Assembly: GCA_029945945.1 (NCBI GenBank)
Contig: JAQSDM010000013.1
Location: 415,223-479,222, forward strand
Direction of reading: 5' to 3'
Origin: Algoriphagus sp.
Lineage (GTDB): Bacteria > Bacteroidota > Bacteroidia > Cytophagales > Cyclobacteriaceae
Length of the DNA stretch: 64,000 bases
Every line of letters starts with the position of its first letter. Within the stretch, counting starts at the first letter, position 1. The notes beneath the pieces were generated by a model. That model was not told where the DNA came from. It ran no database searches and worked only from the letters and a program-made list of their open reading frames with translations. Both the position numbers and the translations under genes were made by a program. Shown one piece after another: positions 33,305-41,633 of the stretch.

Positions 33305-34555
33305 ATGCTCTTTTTCAAACTCACTTGGGAAAGTTTTCGATTTGCAATTTCGGCTTTGAAATCAAATCTAACCCGCACTATCTTGTCCCTATTAGGGGTT
33401 ACGGTCGGTATTTTTGCCATCATAGCCGTTTTTACATTAGTAGATTCGCTTGAAAACAACATCAAATCTTCCTTTGCCTTTTTAGGGACAAATGTGATGA
33501 GAGTTGATAGATTCCCATTTGCAACAGGCCCTCCGGGCCAATACCCTTGGTGGAAATATTTTCAACGTCCTCCTGGTACACTTTCAGAGTATAAATTCTT
33601 GCAAGAAAGACTTACTTCTGCTGAAGGGGTTACTATTTCTGCCTCCGCAAATACGATTGTACAAGCTGGAAGCAACGCCTACCAGGGAATGCAACTCACC
33701 GGTGTGGCTTACACTTATCAGAACGTATATGAAGTCGCTTTGGAAGAAGGAAGATATTTCTCAGAATCTGAAGTAAATGCGTCCAGAAACCTTGCCATTA
33801 TCGGAAAAAAGATTGCAAACACCCTGTATCCTAACCAATCTGTGGTTGGTAAAGAAATCAAGATCAAAGGAATGAAATTCGTTGTGGTTGGAGTTTTTGA
33901 GGAAGAAGGTGAAGGACTTTTCGATTTGCCTTCCAAAGATGAAGCGTGCCTGATTCCCTACGGTGCATTTACAAAGGTTTTTTATACCGGAAAAAATGGG
34001 ATCGAACCAATCATTGCCGCGAAAGGAAATGAGGATGACATTGGATTGGTTGCGCTTGAAAATGAAATGACCGGGCTGTTGAGGGCAAAAAGAGGGTTAA
34101 AGCCAGTTCAGGGAGATAATTTTGCTCTAAACAAAACCGAATTTATTCAGAATTCAATCGGGGCTATTTTCGATGTAATATCAGTTGCCGGATGGGTTAT
34201 CGGAGGATTCTCTATCCTAGTTGGAGGTTTCGGAATTGCGAACATCATGTTTGTCTCTGTTAGAGAACGAACAAATATAATAGGCATCCAAAAATCACTC
34301 GGAGCAAAAAACTATTTCATCCTTTTCCAATTCCTTTTTGAGGCAATTTTCCTGAGTCTCATTGGAGGTGCAACTGGAATATTGTTGGTCTTTGGATTAA
34401 GCTTTGTCCAGCTAGGGACGCTAGAGTTAGCACTTTCCTTCAAAAATATTATTCTCGGATTAGGCGTTTCTTCTATCATTGGGGTGGTTTCAGGGATTGT
34501 CCCGGCAACCATGGCCGCAAGATTGGATCCGGTCGAAGCGATCCGCGCTACATAA
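33305..34555 (+). CDS. ABC transporter permease, MacB/FtsX family
   Basis: 416-residue integral membrane protein. One N-terminal helix (TILSLLGVTVGIFAIIAVFT) is followed by a large extracytoplasmic MacB-type domain (about 45-280) and three C-terminal helices ending in the FtsX domain (VRERTNIIGIQKSLGAKNYF, then VPATMAARLDPVEAIR). These are the hallmarks of type VII mechanotransmission exporters. No ATPase gene is adjacent, so its partner is encoded elsewhere; the LolD/MacB-type ATPase at the window edge is not linked. Substrate unknown. Confidence 0.92.
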   Translation: MLFFKLTWESFRFAISALKSNLTRTILSLLGVTVGIFAIIAVFTLVDSLENNIKSSFAFLGTNVMRVDRFPFATGPPGQYPWWKYFQRPPGTLSEYKFLQERLTSAEGVTISASANTIVQAGSNAYQGMQLTGVAYTYQNVYEVALEEGRYFSESEVNASRNLAIIGKKIANTLYPNQSVVGKEIKIKGMKFVVVGVFEEEGEGLFDLPSKDEACLIPYGAFTKVFYTGKNGIEPIIAAKGNEDDIGLVALENEMTGLLRAKRGLKPVQGDNFALNKTEFIQNSIGAIFDVISVAGWVIGGFSILVGGFGIANIMFVSVRERTNIIGIQKSLGAKNYFILFQFLFEAIFLSLIGGATGILLVFGLSFVQLGTLELALSFKNIILGLGVSSIIGVVSGIVPATMAARLDPVEAIRAT

Positions 34556-34590
34556 AAAAAAGGGCCTTCACTGTGAAGAGCCCCCTTTTT
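34553..34590. terminator. Bidirectional terminator between permease gene and recA
   Basis: A-rich left arm then GGGC-CTTCA, loop CTG, TGAAG-a-GCCC and a T run. It overlaps the TAA of the permease gene and also ends recA on the other strand. Confidence 0.75.
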
Positions 34591-34602
34591 AATAATTATA
34601 TT

Positions 34603-35631
34603 TTATTCTTCCTTAGAAGGTGAAGGCTGCGTCGGAAGTAATCCGGAAGCAGCTCTGATTTTAACTTCTAATTCGTCCATCAATTCAGGATTATCCAATA
34701 AAATATTTTTTACAGAATCACGACCCTGGCCCAGTTTTTCACCATTATATGAGAACCAGGAACCTGCTTTTTTAATAATTTCTAATTCAACGCCCAGATC
34801 AATAATCTCACCTACTTTTGAAATTCCCTGGCCGTACATGATATCAAATTCTACAACTTTGAAAGGTGGTGCTACTTTGTTTTTCACCACTTTTACCTTC
34901 GTCCTGTTTCCAAGAATGTTATCCGCACCCTCTTTGATTTGACCGATTCGACGGATATCCAAACGGACAGAAGCGTAAAATTTCAAGGCATTACCACCCG
35001 TTGTTGTCTCGGGATTTCCAAACATCACTCCGATTTTCTCTCTCAGCTGATTAATAAAAATACAGGCACAACCGCTTTTATTTATTGCTCCTGTAAGCTT
35101 TCGAAGTGCTTGGGACATCAATCTGGCTTGAAGTCCCATTTTACTTTCTCCCATTTCGCCTTCAAGTTCACCCTTTGGCACCAAAGCCGCCACGGAGTCA
35201 ATTACGATAATGTCAATCGCTCCTGATCGGATCAAATGCTCGGCAATTTCGAGTGCTTGCTCGCCGTTGTCCGGCTGTGAGATAAGAAGATTTGTGGTGT
35301 CGATCCCGAGTTTTTCAGCGTAAAACTTATCAAATGCATGTTCTGCATCGATGAAAGCTGCCATACCACCGGCTTTTTGAGCTTCAGCAATGCAATGCAT
35401 CGAAAGCGTGGTCTTACCTGATGATTCCGGACCATATATTTCAATCACTCGGCCTCGGGGAATTCCTCCAATACCAAGTGCCATATCCAACCCAATTGAA
35501 CCTGTGGAAATAGCAGGGATGTCGATAACTTTATTATCGCTCAGTTTCATTACCGTGCCTTTTCCGTAGGTTTTTTCCAACTTATCGATCGTAAGTTGAA
35601 GGGCTTTCAATTTTTCTGCGTTAATACTCAT
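34603..35631 (-). CDS. recA: Recombinase RecA
   Basis: DNA strand-exchange ATPase central to homologous recombination and SOS control. 342 residues. Walker A GPESSGKTT is at about 67-75, the region AFIDAEHAFDKFYAEKLGID follows, Walker B is IDIIVIDSVAALV, and loop L2 includes GNPETTTGGNALKFYASVRLD. The C-terminal tail after about 325 is short but acidic. It is monocistronic and convergent with the MacB-type permease gene, sharing its terminator. No SOS box could be identified with confidence upstream. Confidence 0.98.
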   Translation of the reverse strand: MSINAEKLKALQLTIDKLEKTYGKGTVMKLSDNKVIDIPAISTGSIGLDMALGIGGIPRGRVIEIYGPESSGKTTLSMHCIAEAQKAGGMAAFIDAEHAFDKFYAEKLGIDTTNLLISQPDNGEQALEIAEHLIRSGAIDIIVIDSVAALVPKGELEGEMGESKMGLQARLMSQALRKLTGAINKSGCACIFINQLREKIGVMFGNPETTTGGNALKFYASVRLDIRRIGQIKEGADNILGNRTKVKVVKNKVAPPFKVVEFDIMYGQGISKVGEIIDLGVELEIIKKAGSWFSYNGEKLGQGRDSVKNILLDNPELMDELEVKIRAASGLLPTQPSPSKEE

Positions 35632-35810
35632 GAGTTATAATTTAAAGGAATCAATTGTCTGTGAAATTAGAGAAACACCAAGCCATTACCAAGGAGGATA
35701 GTTGTATTGTTTCAGAACCCCAAATTCGTAATTTTAATGGCTATTCGGCACGATTTTTCGTAATACTTGTAGAAACCCAAACATTCCGTCAGGTATTGTC
35801 AATAAAATTT

Positions 35811-36602
35811 ATGAAACGAATCAACCTAACGGCATTTCTCTTCATTTTTCTTTTTCAATTCAACCTATTTGCTCAGAAAGCAAGTCCAAATACTGCTTTT
35901 TCTTATGGTGAGGAATTACATTTTGAGGTTTCCTATGGCTGGCTTGTTCTGGCAGATGCAAAACTTCAGGTAGCCAGAAGACCACATGATCAAGACCAAA
36001 GACCTCATTATAAAATTGATGTGTTTGGCAAAACTAAAGGCGCTGCAACAATTTTTGGGAGAGTAAACGACAATTGGGGCACTTATTTGGATATTGAATC
36101 AATGCTTCCATCACTTTCTTACCGTCACATTGAAGAGGGAAATTACCGAAAACATGAGCGCGTATTGTTTGATCAGGAAAAAGGTAAAGCAAGAATGGAG
36201 CTTTATGACAGAGAAAATAAGACTCTGAAACAAGTAAAAGAATACAATTTACCCAGCCAGGTTCAAGACATTGTCAGCGGATTTTACTTTTTACGATCGA
36301 TGGATTTGAAAAACCTTACTCCCGGGGAATCCATCCTGATCAAAGGTTTTTTTGATAAAGAAATTTATAACATAAAGTTAATCTACGAGGGGACTGAGCT
36401 GATAGAAACCGAACTTGGCATGAAAGACACCTATATTTTTTCTCCTCAGCTTCCTAAAAACAAACTATTCAGAGGAGATTATCCGGTAAAAGTGTGGGTC
36501 ACTAGGGATCAGAACAAAATACCGGTAAAAATCAAAGCAAACATGTTTCTCGGATCATTGAATCTTGATATAAAATCAGCCAAAGGACTCAGAAACAATT
36601 AA
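35811..36602 (+). CDS. DUF3108 domain-containing secreted protein
   Basis: 263 residues with an N-terminal signal peptide (FLFIFLFQFNLFAQ). The body matches DUF3108: FSYGEELHFEVSYGWLVLADA, with a beta-rich continuation through DVFGKTKGAATIF and YPVKVWVTRDQNKIPVKI near the end. These periplasmic beta-proteins have unknown function. The frame is open back to 35655, but ATG at 35811 gives the signal peptide directly. It is upstream of phoB by 151 bp, in which a Pho-box-like repeat lies. Confidence 0.88.
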   Translation: MKRINLTAFLFIFLFQFNLFAQKASPNTAFSYGEELHFEVSYGWLVLADAKLQVARRPHDQDQRPHYKIDVFGKTKGAATIFGRVNDNWGTYLDIESMLPSLSYRHIEEGNYRKHERVLFDQEKGKARMELYDRENKTLKQVKEYNLPSQVQDIVSGFYFLRSMDLKNLTPGESILIKGFFDKEIYNIKLIYEGTELIETELGMKDTYIFSPQLPKNKLFRGDYPVKVWVTRDQNKIPVKIKANMFLGSLNLDIKSAKGLRNN

Positions 36603-36613
36603 TTTACTTTGGG

Positions 36614-36630
36614 TTAATATTAAGTTAACA
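36614..36630 (+). promoter_or_regulatory. Pho-box-like direct repeat upstream of phoB
   Basis: TTAATA (36614-36619) and TTAACA (36625-36630) are separated by 5 bp, an 11-bp period like the PhoP/PhoB binding repeats known in other bacteria. It lies 124 bp before the phoB start. Functional assignment is by analogy. Confidence 0.4.
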
Positions 36631-36753
36631 TTCTCGTCAGAAACGAAATTTATTGACACTTTGAGAGATTATCTCCTACTTAATCCCTGCTTTTATTTGG
36701 TTTCAATCCTGTAATATTGTTTAATTTTAAACAAAGTATTATTTAATATCTAC

Positions 36754-37443
36754 ATGAGCGAAAAGCAAAAAATCAAAGTCCTGGTAGTAGACGATGAACC
36801 GGATATTGTAGAGATTCTCAAATACAACCTTCAGAAAGAGGGCTATGATGTGGCGACCGCTGAGGATGGATTAAAAGCAGTAAAAGTTGCCGGGAAATTT
36901 TTGCCTGATGTCATTCTCCTTGATATTATGATGCCCAATCAGGACGGTGTAGAGACTTGCCTACAGTTGAGGCAAATTCCGGAACTGAAAAATGCTTTTA
37001 TAATTTTCCTTACGGCAAGGATGGAAGAATACTCTGAAGTAGCCGCTTTTGATGTGGGTGCTGATGATTACATCACCAAACCTATCAAACCCAGAGCGCT
37101 GATGAGCAGGATTTCTGCTTTATTCCGCAGGGAATCTAAAAAGGAGCAAGAAGTCGCTCAAATAAAAGTGAAAGACCTTTTGATCGATAGAGGAAGCTAC
37201 ACTGTTGACAAGAATGGCAAGACGATCACCCTACCTAAGAAGGAATTTGAATTATTGTATTTCCTCGCTAAAAACCCTAATATCGTTTTCAGCAGAGATG
37301 AGCTTCTTCAGAATATTTGGGGGACCGATGTTTTTGTTTTGGCCAGAACAGTGGATGTACATATCCGAAAAGTCAGAGAAAAAATCGGGGAAGACTACAT
37401 CACTACTGTCAAAGGCGTAGGATATAAATTCGATTTAGGCTGA
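36754..37443 (+). CDS. phoB: PhoB-like winged-helix response regulator
   Basis: 229-residue OmpR/PhoB-type transcription factor. The receiver has VVDDEPDIVE, phosphoacceptor Asp in VILLDIMMPNQDG (about residue 59) and Lys in YITKPIKPRAL. The C-terminal winged helix contains LPKKEFELLYFLAKNP and the recognition-helix region ARTVDVHIRKVREKIG, ending GVGYKFDLG. It is followed after 1 bp by a PhoR-like kinase gene. The phosphate-response role is inferred from family resemblance and the Pho-box-like repeat upstream; no phosphate-transport genes lie here. Confidence 0.9.
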   Translation: MSEKQKIKVLVVDDEPDIVEILKYNLQKEGYDVATAEDGLKAVKVAGKFLPDVILLDIMMPNQDGVETCLQLRQIPELKNAFIIFLTARMEEYSEVAAFDVGADDYITKPIKPRALMSRISALFRRESKKEQEVAQIKVKDLLIDRGSYTVDKNGKTITLPKKEFELLYFLAKNPNIVFSRDELLQNIWGTDVFVLARTVDVHIRKVREKIGEDYITTVKGVGYKFDLG

Positions 37444-37444
37444 C

Positions 37445-38557
37445 ATGCTTGCAACTTCCAGGGGTATTTCTCTCATTCTAGCTTTAGCCATATCACTCCT
37501 GGTTGCAGCATTTTTATTCTTATTACCTGAGTCAACTCCAACTATTTTGTTTGTGGCTGCCGGGCTGTCTTTTTCAGCGTCCTATATCCTCATTACCATA
37601 ACCCTTGAATTTCTTGTTTTTAAGGAAATTGGAAACATCTATTCCCTCTTAGAGAAAATCCAAAAGAAGGACTTATCCGGGATTACTGAAAAAACATTCA
37701 AAACTTCCATTTCTCCGCTTAGCAAAATCAATAAAGTAATTAATTCATACGTCTTAGCCAGGCAGACTGAAATAGATACCCTCAAAAAAACCGCTGAATT
37801 CAGAAGAGAATTCATAGCAGATATTTCTCACGAATTGAAAACCCCAATTTTTGCAGCTCAAGGATATATTCATACACTTCTGGATGGAGCCATCGATGAT
37901 AAGCATGTCCGGATGAAGTTTCTGAAACGTGCCGCAAAAAGCCTGGACTCCCTGGATGTTCTTGTTCAGGATTTGTTGACTCTCAATCAAATGGAAAGTG
38001 GAGTGATCAAATTCAGTTTCACGGTATTTGATCTGAAGGATTTGCTAACTGAGGTTATTGACGAGTTGGAAAATAAAGCTTCCAAGCGAGACGTGGCCAT
38101 CAAGTTTGAGTTTGAAACCGAAAAAAATTACCTGACCTCAGCAGATCGCCAGAAAATCTACAGAGTCTGCCAAAATCTGATTTTCAATGCTGTGAAGTAC
38201 AACCATAACGGCGGTGAGGTAGTTGTTTCGTTAAAACAACATAAAAACTCAATCCAGGTGGACATCAAAGACAATGGGCCCGGAATTCCTCCTGAAGATT
38301 TAAAACGAATTTTTGAGCGTTTTTATCGGGTTGAAAAAAGTCGGTCCAAAGAAAAAGGCGGAACTGGCCTGGGTTTGGCAATTGTGAAACATATTATGGA
38401 AGGACATAAAAGTAAGATCTCTGTCAGCTCAACAGTTGGAAAAGGTTCAATTTTCACCTTTTACCTTCCTTTGGAGAAGGATAAAAAAACTCAGGAAAAA
38501 GAACTGCTTGAATCAGGAAAATCAACCCCTAAACCACATACTGCTCATACAGACTGA
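37445..38557 (+). CDS. phoR: PhoR-like sensor histidine kinase
   Basis: 370-residue kinase. Two membrane helices lie within about residues 5-65 with almost no periplasmic loop, then a linker, HisKA with ADISHELKTPIFAAQGYIHT and HATPase with NLIFNAVKYNHNGG, DNGPGIP and GTGLGLAIVKHI. It lacks a PAS domain and large sensor domain, as in PhoR proteins that sense through a partner complex. ATG begins one base after the phoB stop, so they are coupled. Its last 29 bp overlap the convergent DUF3037 gene. Confidence 0.9.
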   Translation: MLATSRGISLILALAISLLVAAFLFLLPESTPTILFVAAGLSFSASYILITITLEFLVFKEIGNIYSLLEKIQKKDLSGITEKTFKTSISPLSKINKVINSYVLARQTEIDTLKKTAEFRREFIADISHELKTPIFAAQGYIHTLLDGAIDDKHVRMKFLKRAAKSLDSLDVLVQDLLTLNQMESGVIKFSFTVFDLKDLLTEVIDELENKASKRDVAIKFEFETEKNYLTSADRQKIYRVCQNLIFNAVKYNHNGGEVVVSLKQHKNSIQVDIKDNGPGIPPEDLKRIFERFYRVEKSRSKEKGGTGLGLAIVKHIMEGHKSKISVSSTVGKGSIFTFYLPLEKDKKTQEKELLESGKSTPKPHTAHTD

Positions 38558-38912
38558 GAAGAGTCTGTTCAAGATCTTCTGAAAATCCGGAATGTGGCCG
38601 GGATGTTTGAAGCATCGAACTCCTTACCGCTGTCAGCCAACGAAATCTTGAAGCAGCATCCTGATTAGCAATCGGATTCCCCGTTTTCACTCCTAAACAG
38701 ATTTTTTGAAAAGATTCCAGATAACAGGAAAAAAGGTTTAAATCCGCATCTGAATCCAGCGCAAGCAATTTTTCTTCCGGAAGATGAATTTTAATGGCCA
38801 GGTAGTTTTGACGCTTACAACATAGAACTACTCCGACGTTGATAAACTCTTCCCGCTCCACTCTTGGGACGAGACGAATCAAAGCATATTCAAATAAGTG
38901 TTTCCCTTGCAT
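38529..38912 (-). CDS. DUF3037 domain-containing protein
   Basis: 127 residues. The N-terminal segment FEYALIRLVPRVEREEFINVGV is the DUF3037 signature. The middle includes IHLPEEKLLALDSDADLNLF and the C terminus is helical. Function unknown. It overlaps the HipA-like kinase gene upstream by 23 bp, so they are translationally coupled, and it recurs next to such kinases in other genomes (from memory). Its 3' end overlaps phoR by 29 bp in the convergent direction. It may be a partner or regulator of the kinase (inference). Confidence 0.88.
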   Translation of the reverse strand: MQGKHLFEYALIRLVPRVEREEFINVGVVLCCKRQNYLAIKIHLPEEKLLALDSDADLNLFSCYLESFQKICLGVKTGNPIANQDAASRFRWLTAVRSSMLQTSRPHSGFSEDLEQTLLSLYEQYVV

Positions 38913-39693
38913 GTTTGGCTTCAGTTAAAAACACTTCAGAATTTTCTAATCTTTTCAGTAAAAAAGCTTCATAAACGTCCCTTGCCTCTTCGGCCGTCTC
39001 TACGTCTCTGGAAGCTAGCAGCCATTCTTCTGGCACTTCCTTCAATACGCCTCGAATTAAATCCGGAGTGATCGCATTTTTCATCTCCTCATCCACACGC
39101 TCCAGTTGACTGGCTTTTGGCAAAAGCACATGGTCTTTGATCATAGGAAAAGCGCTCAATGCGTGTTTATCAAAATTTTCCCAGGAATGATGAAAAAGAA
39201 AGGATGCGCCATGATCTATCAGCCAAAGCTCTCTGTTCCAAATCAGCAAATTGGTATTTCGAAAAGTTCGGTCCACATTGGTAATCCAGGCATCAAACCA
39301 AACAATTCGTGAGGCTAAATACTCATCGACTTGGGAAGCACCCGGATCGAAAGTCATTGCCTTTGACAAAAAATGTAAGGCAAGATTCAATCCCTGACTG
39401 CTTTTGAGCAAATCCTGGATTTCTTCATCTCCTTCAGATCTTCCAAAGGCCTCATCCAAATTGGCCAGAACAATTTCCGGAACCCTGAATCCCAAGTTTC
39501 TTGCAAGTTCACCCCCAATCAGCTCTGCAACAAGGGCTTTTTCTCTTTGCCCGGCACCTTTGAATTTCAACACATAATTGAATCCGTCATCTGCCTCCGC
39601 CAATGCAGGCAAAGAACCGCCTTCACGAAGTGGCATCACATAGCGTGTGACATTGACGAGTCGAAGGGTGTCCGGAAGATTTATTTCCTGCAT
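38890..39693 (-). CDS. HipA-like kinase family protein
   Basis: 267-residue protein of the HipA-like Ser/Thr kinase superfamily. It is much shorter than HipA (about 440 residues) and lacks the N-terminal HipA couple domain. Visible are an ATP-binding lobe (YVLKFKGAGQREKALVAELI, with Lys as likely phosphate anchor), the catalytic segment FDAWITNVDRTFRNTN (Asp and Asn of the catalytic loop) and the metal-binding IDHGASFLFH. Start ATG at 39693; a TTG at 39714 lies upstream. No HipB antitoxin is present; the downstream overlapping gene is DUF3037. Target unknown. Confidence 0.87.
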   Translation of the reverse strand: MQEINLPDTLRLVNVTRYVMPLREGGSLPALAEADDGFNYVLKFKGAGQREKALVAELIGGELARNLGFRVPEIVLANLDEAFGRSEGDEEIQDLLKSSQGLNLALHFLSKAMTFDPGASQVDEYLASRIVWFDAWITNVDRTFRNTNLLIWNRELWLIDHGASFLFHHSWENFDKHALSAFPMIKDHVLLPKASQLERVDEEMKNAITPDLIRGVLKEVPEEWLLASRDVETAEEARDVYEAFLLKRLENSEVFLTEAKHARETLI

Positions 39694-39824
39694 TTGATTT
39701 AAAGAATAAAACAAATAAAATCCGAAATCTTCAAAACAAGTCGATTGATCATGGATTAATTTTCTCTCCCGAAAAGCCAGTCAGCTAATTTGAAACTTGA
39801 TTTTTTTTCAACCTTCGGATTGCC

Positions 39825-39832
39825 TACTTTTG
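39825..39832 (+). promoter_or_regulatory. -7 element TACTTTTG upstream of the RluA-family gene
   Basis: Exact TAnnTTTG match, 28 bp before the ATG at 39861. A purine-rich GGCAGGAG between it and the start is one of the better Shine-Dalgarno sites in the window. The -33 box is only T-rich. Confidence 0.55.
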
Positions 39833-39860
39833 CGGACTCTTTGAAGAGGCAGGAGAATCC

Positions 39861-40571
39861 ATGAAAAAAATAGATTTTCAAAAACTTATTTTGTTTGAAA
39901 ACACGGACTACCTGGTGATCAACAAACCCCCGTATCTGTCTAGCTTAGACGACAGACACGAGGCTCAGAACATACTTGACCTTGCCAAGGCACACACCCC
40001 CGATGCCCAACTGTGCCATCGATTGGATAAGGAAACTTCAGGTTGTCTGGTGATCGCCAAGAATCCCGAGGCCTACAGGCATTTGGCCATGCAGTTTGAA
40101 AGCAGAAAAGTCGACAAAGTCTATCACGCAGTGGTGGAAGGGATCAAGGAATTCAGCAATGTGCTGGTAGACCGAAATCTTTTAGCCAACAACAAAGGAA
40201 TTGCAAAAGTCAGTAAAGAAGGAAAGCCTGCAAAGACGATTTTCAATACGTTGAAAACCTACTACGCGCATACTTTGGTCGAGTGCAAGCCTATCACAGG
40301 CAGATTGCATCAGATCAGAGTTCACCTGGCTTATCTGAAAGCTCCGATATGTGGAGACACTTTATACGGAGGCAATCCCTTGTATCTTTCATCGCTCAAG
40401 CGCCGCTTCAATCTCAAGAAGGACACAGAAGAATTACCGATTATGCAAAGGGTATCTCTCCACGCGTATTCGATTGGATTTGAAGGACTGGACGGGACAT
40501 TATTGAAGATAATTGCCCCCTATCCAAAAGATTTTCAGGTACTGGTCAATCAACTAGAAAAGACCGCCTGA
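39861..40571 (+). CDS. RluA-family pseudouridine synthase
   Basis: 236 residues. Isomerises uridine to pseudouridine in rRNA or tRNA. The catalytic motif HRLDKETSGCLVIAK contains the active Asp; TDYLVINKPPYLSSL precedes it and KPITGRLHQIRVHLAYL and PICGDTLYGG follow, all standard for the RluA/RluC/RluD group. No S4 RNA-binding domain is present, which is typical of RluA or TruC-type enzymes rather than RluC/RluD. Target site not determinable. Confidence 0.94.
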   Translation: MKKIDFQKLILFENTDYLVINKPPYLSSLDDRHEAQNILDLAKAHTPDAQLCHRLDKETSGCLVIAKNPEAYRHLAMQFESRKVDKVYHAVVEGIKEFSNVLVDRNLLANNKGIAKVSKEGKPAKTIFNTLKTYYAHTLVECKPITGRLHQIRVHLAYLKAPICGDTLYGGNPLYLSSLKRRFNLKKDTEELPIMQRVSLHAYSIGFEGLDGTLLKIIAPYPKDFQVLVNQLEKTA

Positions 40572-40664
40572 GCGATTCAGACGAATAAATTGGATAGAAA
40601 ACCAAATTCCATTCGGGATTTTCGGCCTAAGCCTATGAAAATTAGGACTTAGTGTTTGAAATAT

Positions 40665-40696
40665 TTTGCATGAAAAATAAATTACTTCTATCTTTG
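40665..40696 (+). promoter_or_regulatory. Bacteroidota sigma-A promoter of the rplM operon
   Basis: TTTG (40665-40668), a 20-bp spacer, then TATCTTTG (40689-40696), an exact TAnnTTTG box. Predicted initiation near 40703 gives a leader of about 50 nt. Best-formed promoter in the window together with that of rpsT. Confidence 0.82.
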
Positions 40697-40752
40697 TGTC
40701 CCTTTTTGGGGGTGAAATAAATTTAACAAGCTAAATATTAAACAGTTACACA

Positions 40753-41196
40753 GTGGATACTTTAAGCTATAAGACCAAATCAGCCAACGCCGCAACTGTA
40801 GACAAGCAATGGGTAGTTGTGGACGCCCAAGCTGCAGTTTTGGGTAGATTGGCTAGTGAGGTAGCAAAAATTTTAAGGGGTAAGACAAAGCCAAGCTTCA
40901 CTCCTCACGTTGATTGTGGTGACAACGTCATCGTAATCAACTCAGACAAGATCAGATTAACCGGTAACAAGATGAATGAAAAAGTCTATGTTAGACATAC
41001 CGGTTATCCAGGTGGACAGAGAATTTCTACTCCTAAAATGTTGATGGCTAAGTCATCTACAATTTTGATCGAGAAAGCTGTTCGAGGCATGTTGCCTAAG
41101 AACAGATTGGGAAGACAATTGTATGGCAACTTGTACGTATACGAAGGAGCAGAGCATCCACACGTAGCACAACAGCCTAAATCTATTACCTTATAA
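40753..41196 (+). CDS. rplM: 50S ribosomal protein L13
   Basis: 147 residues. L13 is an early-assembly protein of the large subunit. Starts with GTG at 40753 (MDTLSYKTKSANAATV), with the Bacteroidota-type N terminus. Family motifs include WVVVDAQAAVLGRLASEVA, VDCGDNVIVINSDKIRLTG and the core VRHTGYPGGQR, ending near HPHVAQQPKSITL. It heads the L13-S9-S2 operon and follows a strong promoter and a short leader. Confidence 0.98.
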   Translation: MDTLSYKTKSANAATVDKQWVVVDAQAAVLGRLASEVAKILRGKTKPSFTPHVDCGDNVIVINSDKIRLTGNKMNEKVYVRHTGYPGGQRISTPKMLMAKSSTILIEKAVRGMLPKNRLGRQLYGNLYVYEGAEHPHVAQQPKSITL

Positions 41197-41207
41197 TTGC
41201 CTCACTC

Positions 41208-41594
41208 ATGGAAATGATCAACAAAATCGGTAGAAGAAAGACCTCTGTAGCCAGAATTTACATGGCAGCAGGAAATGGTAAAATCACCGTTAACAACAAG
41301 GCACTGGAAGTGTATTTCCCATTTGATCTGCATCAGATCGTAGTGAAGCAGCCATTGACTCTTGTAGGCGTGGATGGCAACTATGACATTCAAATCAATG
41401 TAGACGGAGGAGGAATCAAAGGACAAGCTGAAGCAGCTCGTATGGCGATCTCCAGAGCTTTGTGCGAATTCAACTCAGAGCACAGAGGTGCATTGAAAAA
41501 AGAAGGTTTCCTTACTCGTGACCCTAGAATGGTCGAGCGTAAGAAGCCAGGAAGAAGAAAAGCAAGAAGAAAGTTCCAGTTCTCGAAACGTTAA
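41208..41594 (+). CDS. rpsI: 30S ribosomal protein S9
   Basis: 128 residues. S9's C-terminal tail contacts tRNA in the ribosomal P site. It begins MEMINKIGRRKTSVARIYM, and the segment KITVNNKALEVYFPFDLH follows. The basic end PGRRKARRKFQFSKR carries the universal KR tail. It is 11 bp after rplM, in the common L13-S9 pair, and is followed after 39 bp by rpsB. Confidence 0.98.
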   Translation: MEMINKIGRRKTSVARIYMAAGNGKITVNNKALEVYFPFDLHQIVVKQPLTLVGVDGNYDIQINVDGGGIKGQAEAARMAISRALCEFNSEHRGALKKEGFLTRDPRMVERKKPGRRKARRKFQFSKR

Positions 41595-41633
41595 CAGGAC
41601 TTCTCTTTCGATTATTTTATAACAAATTCATTC

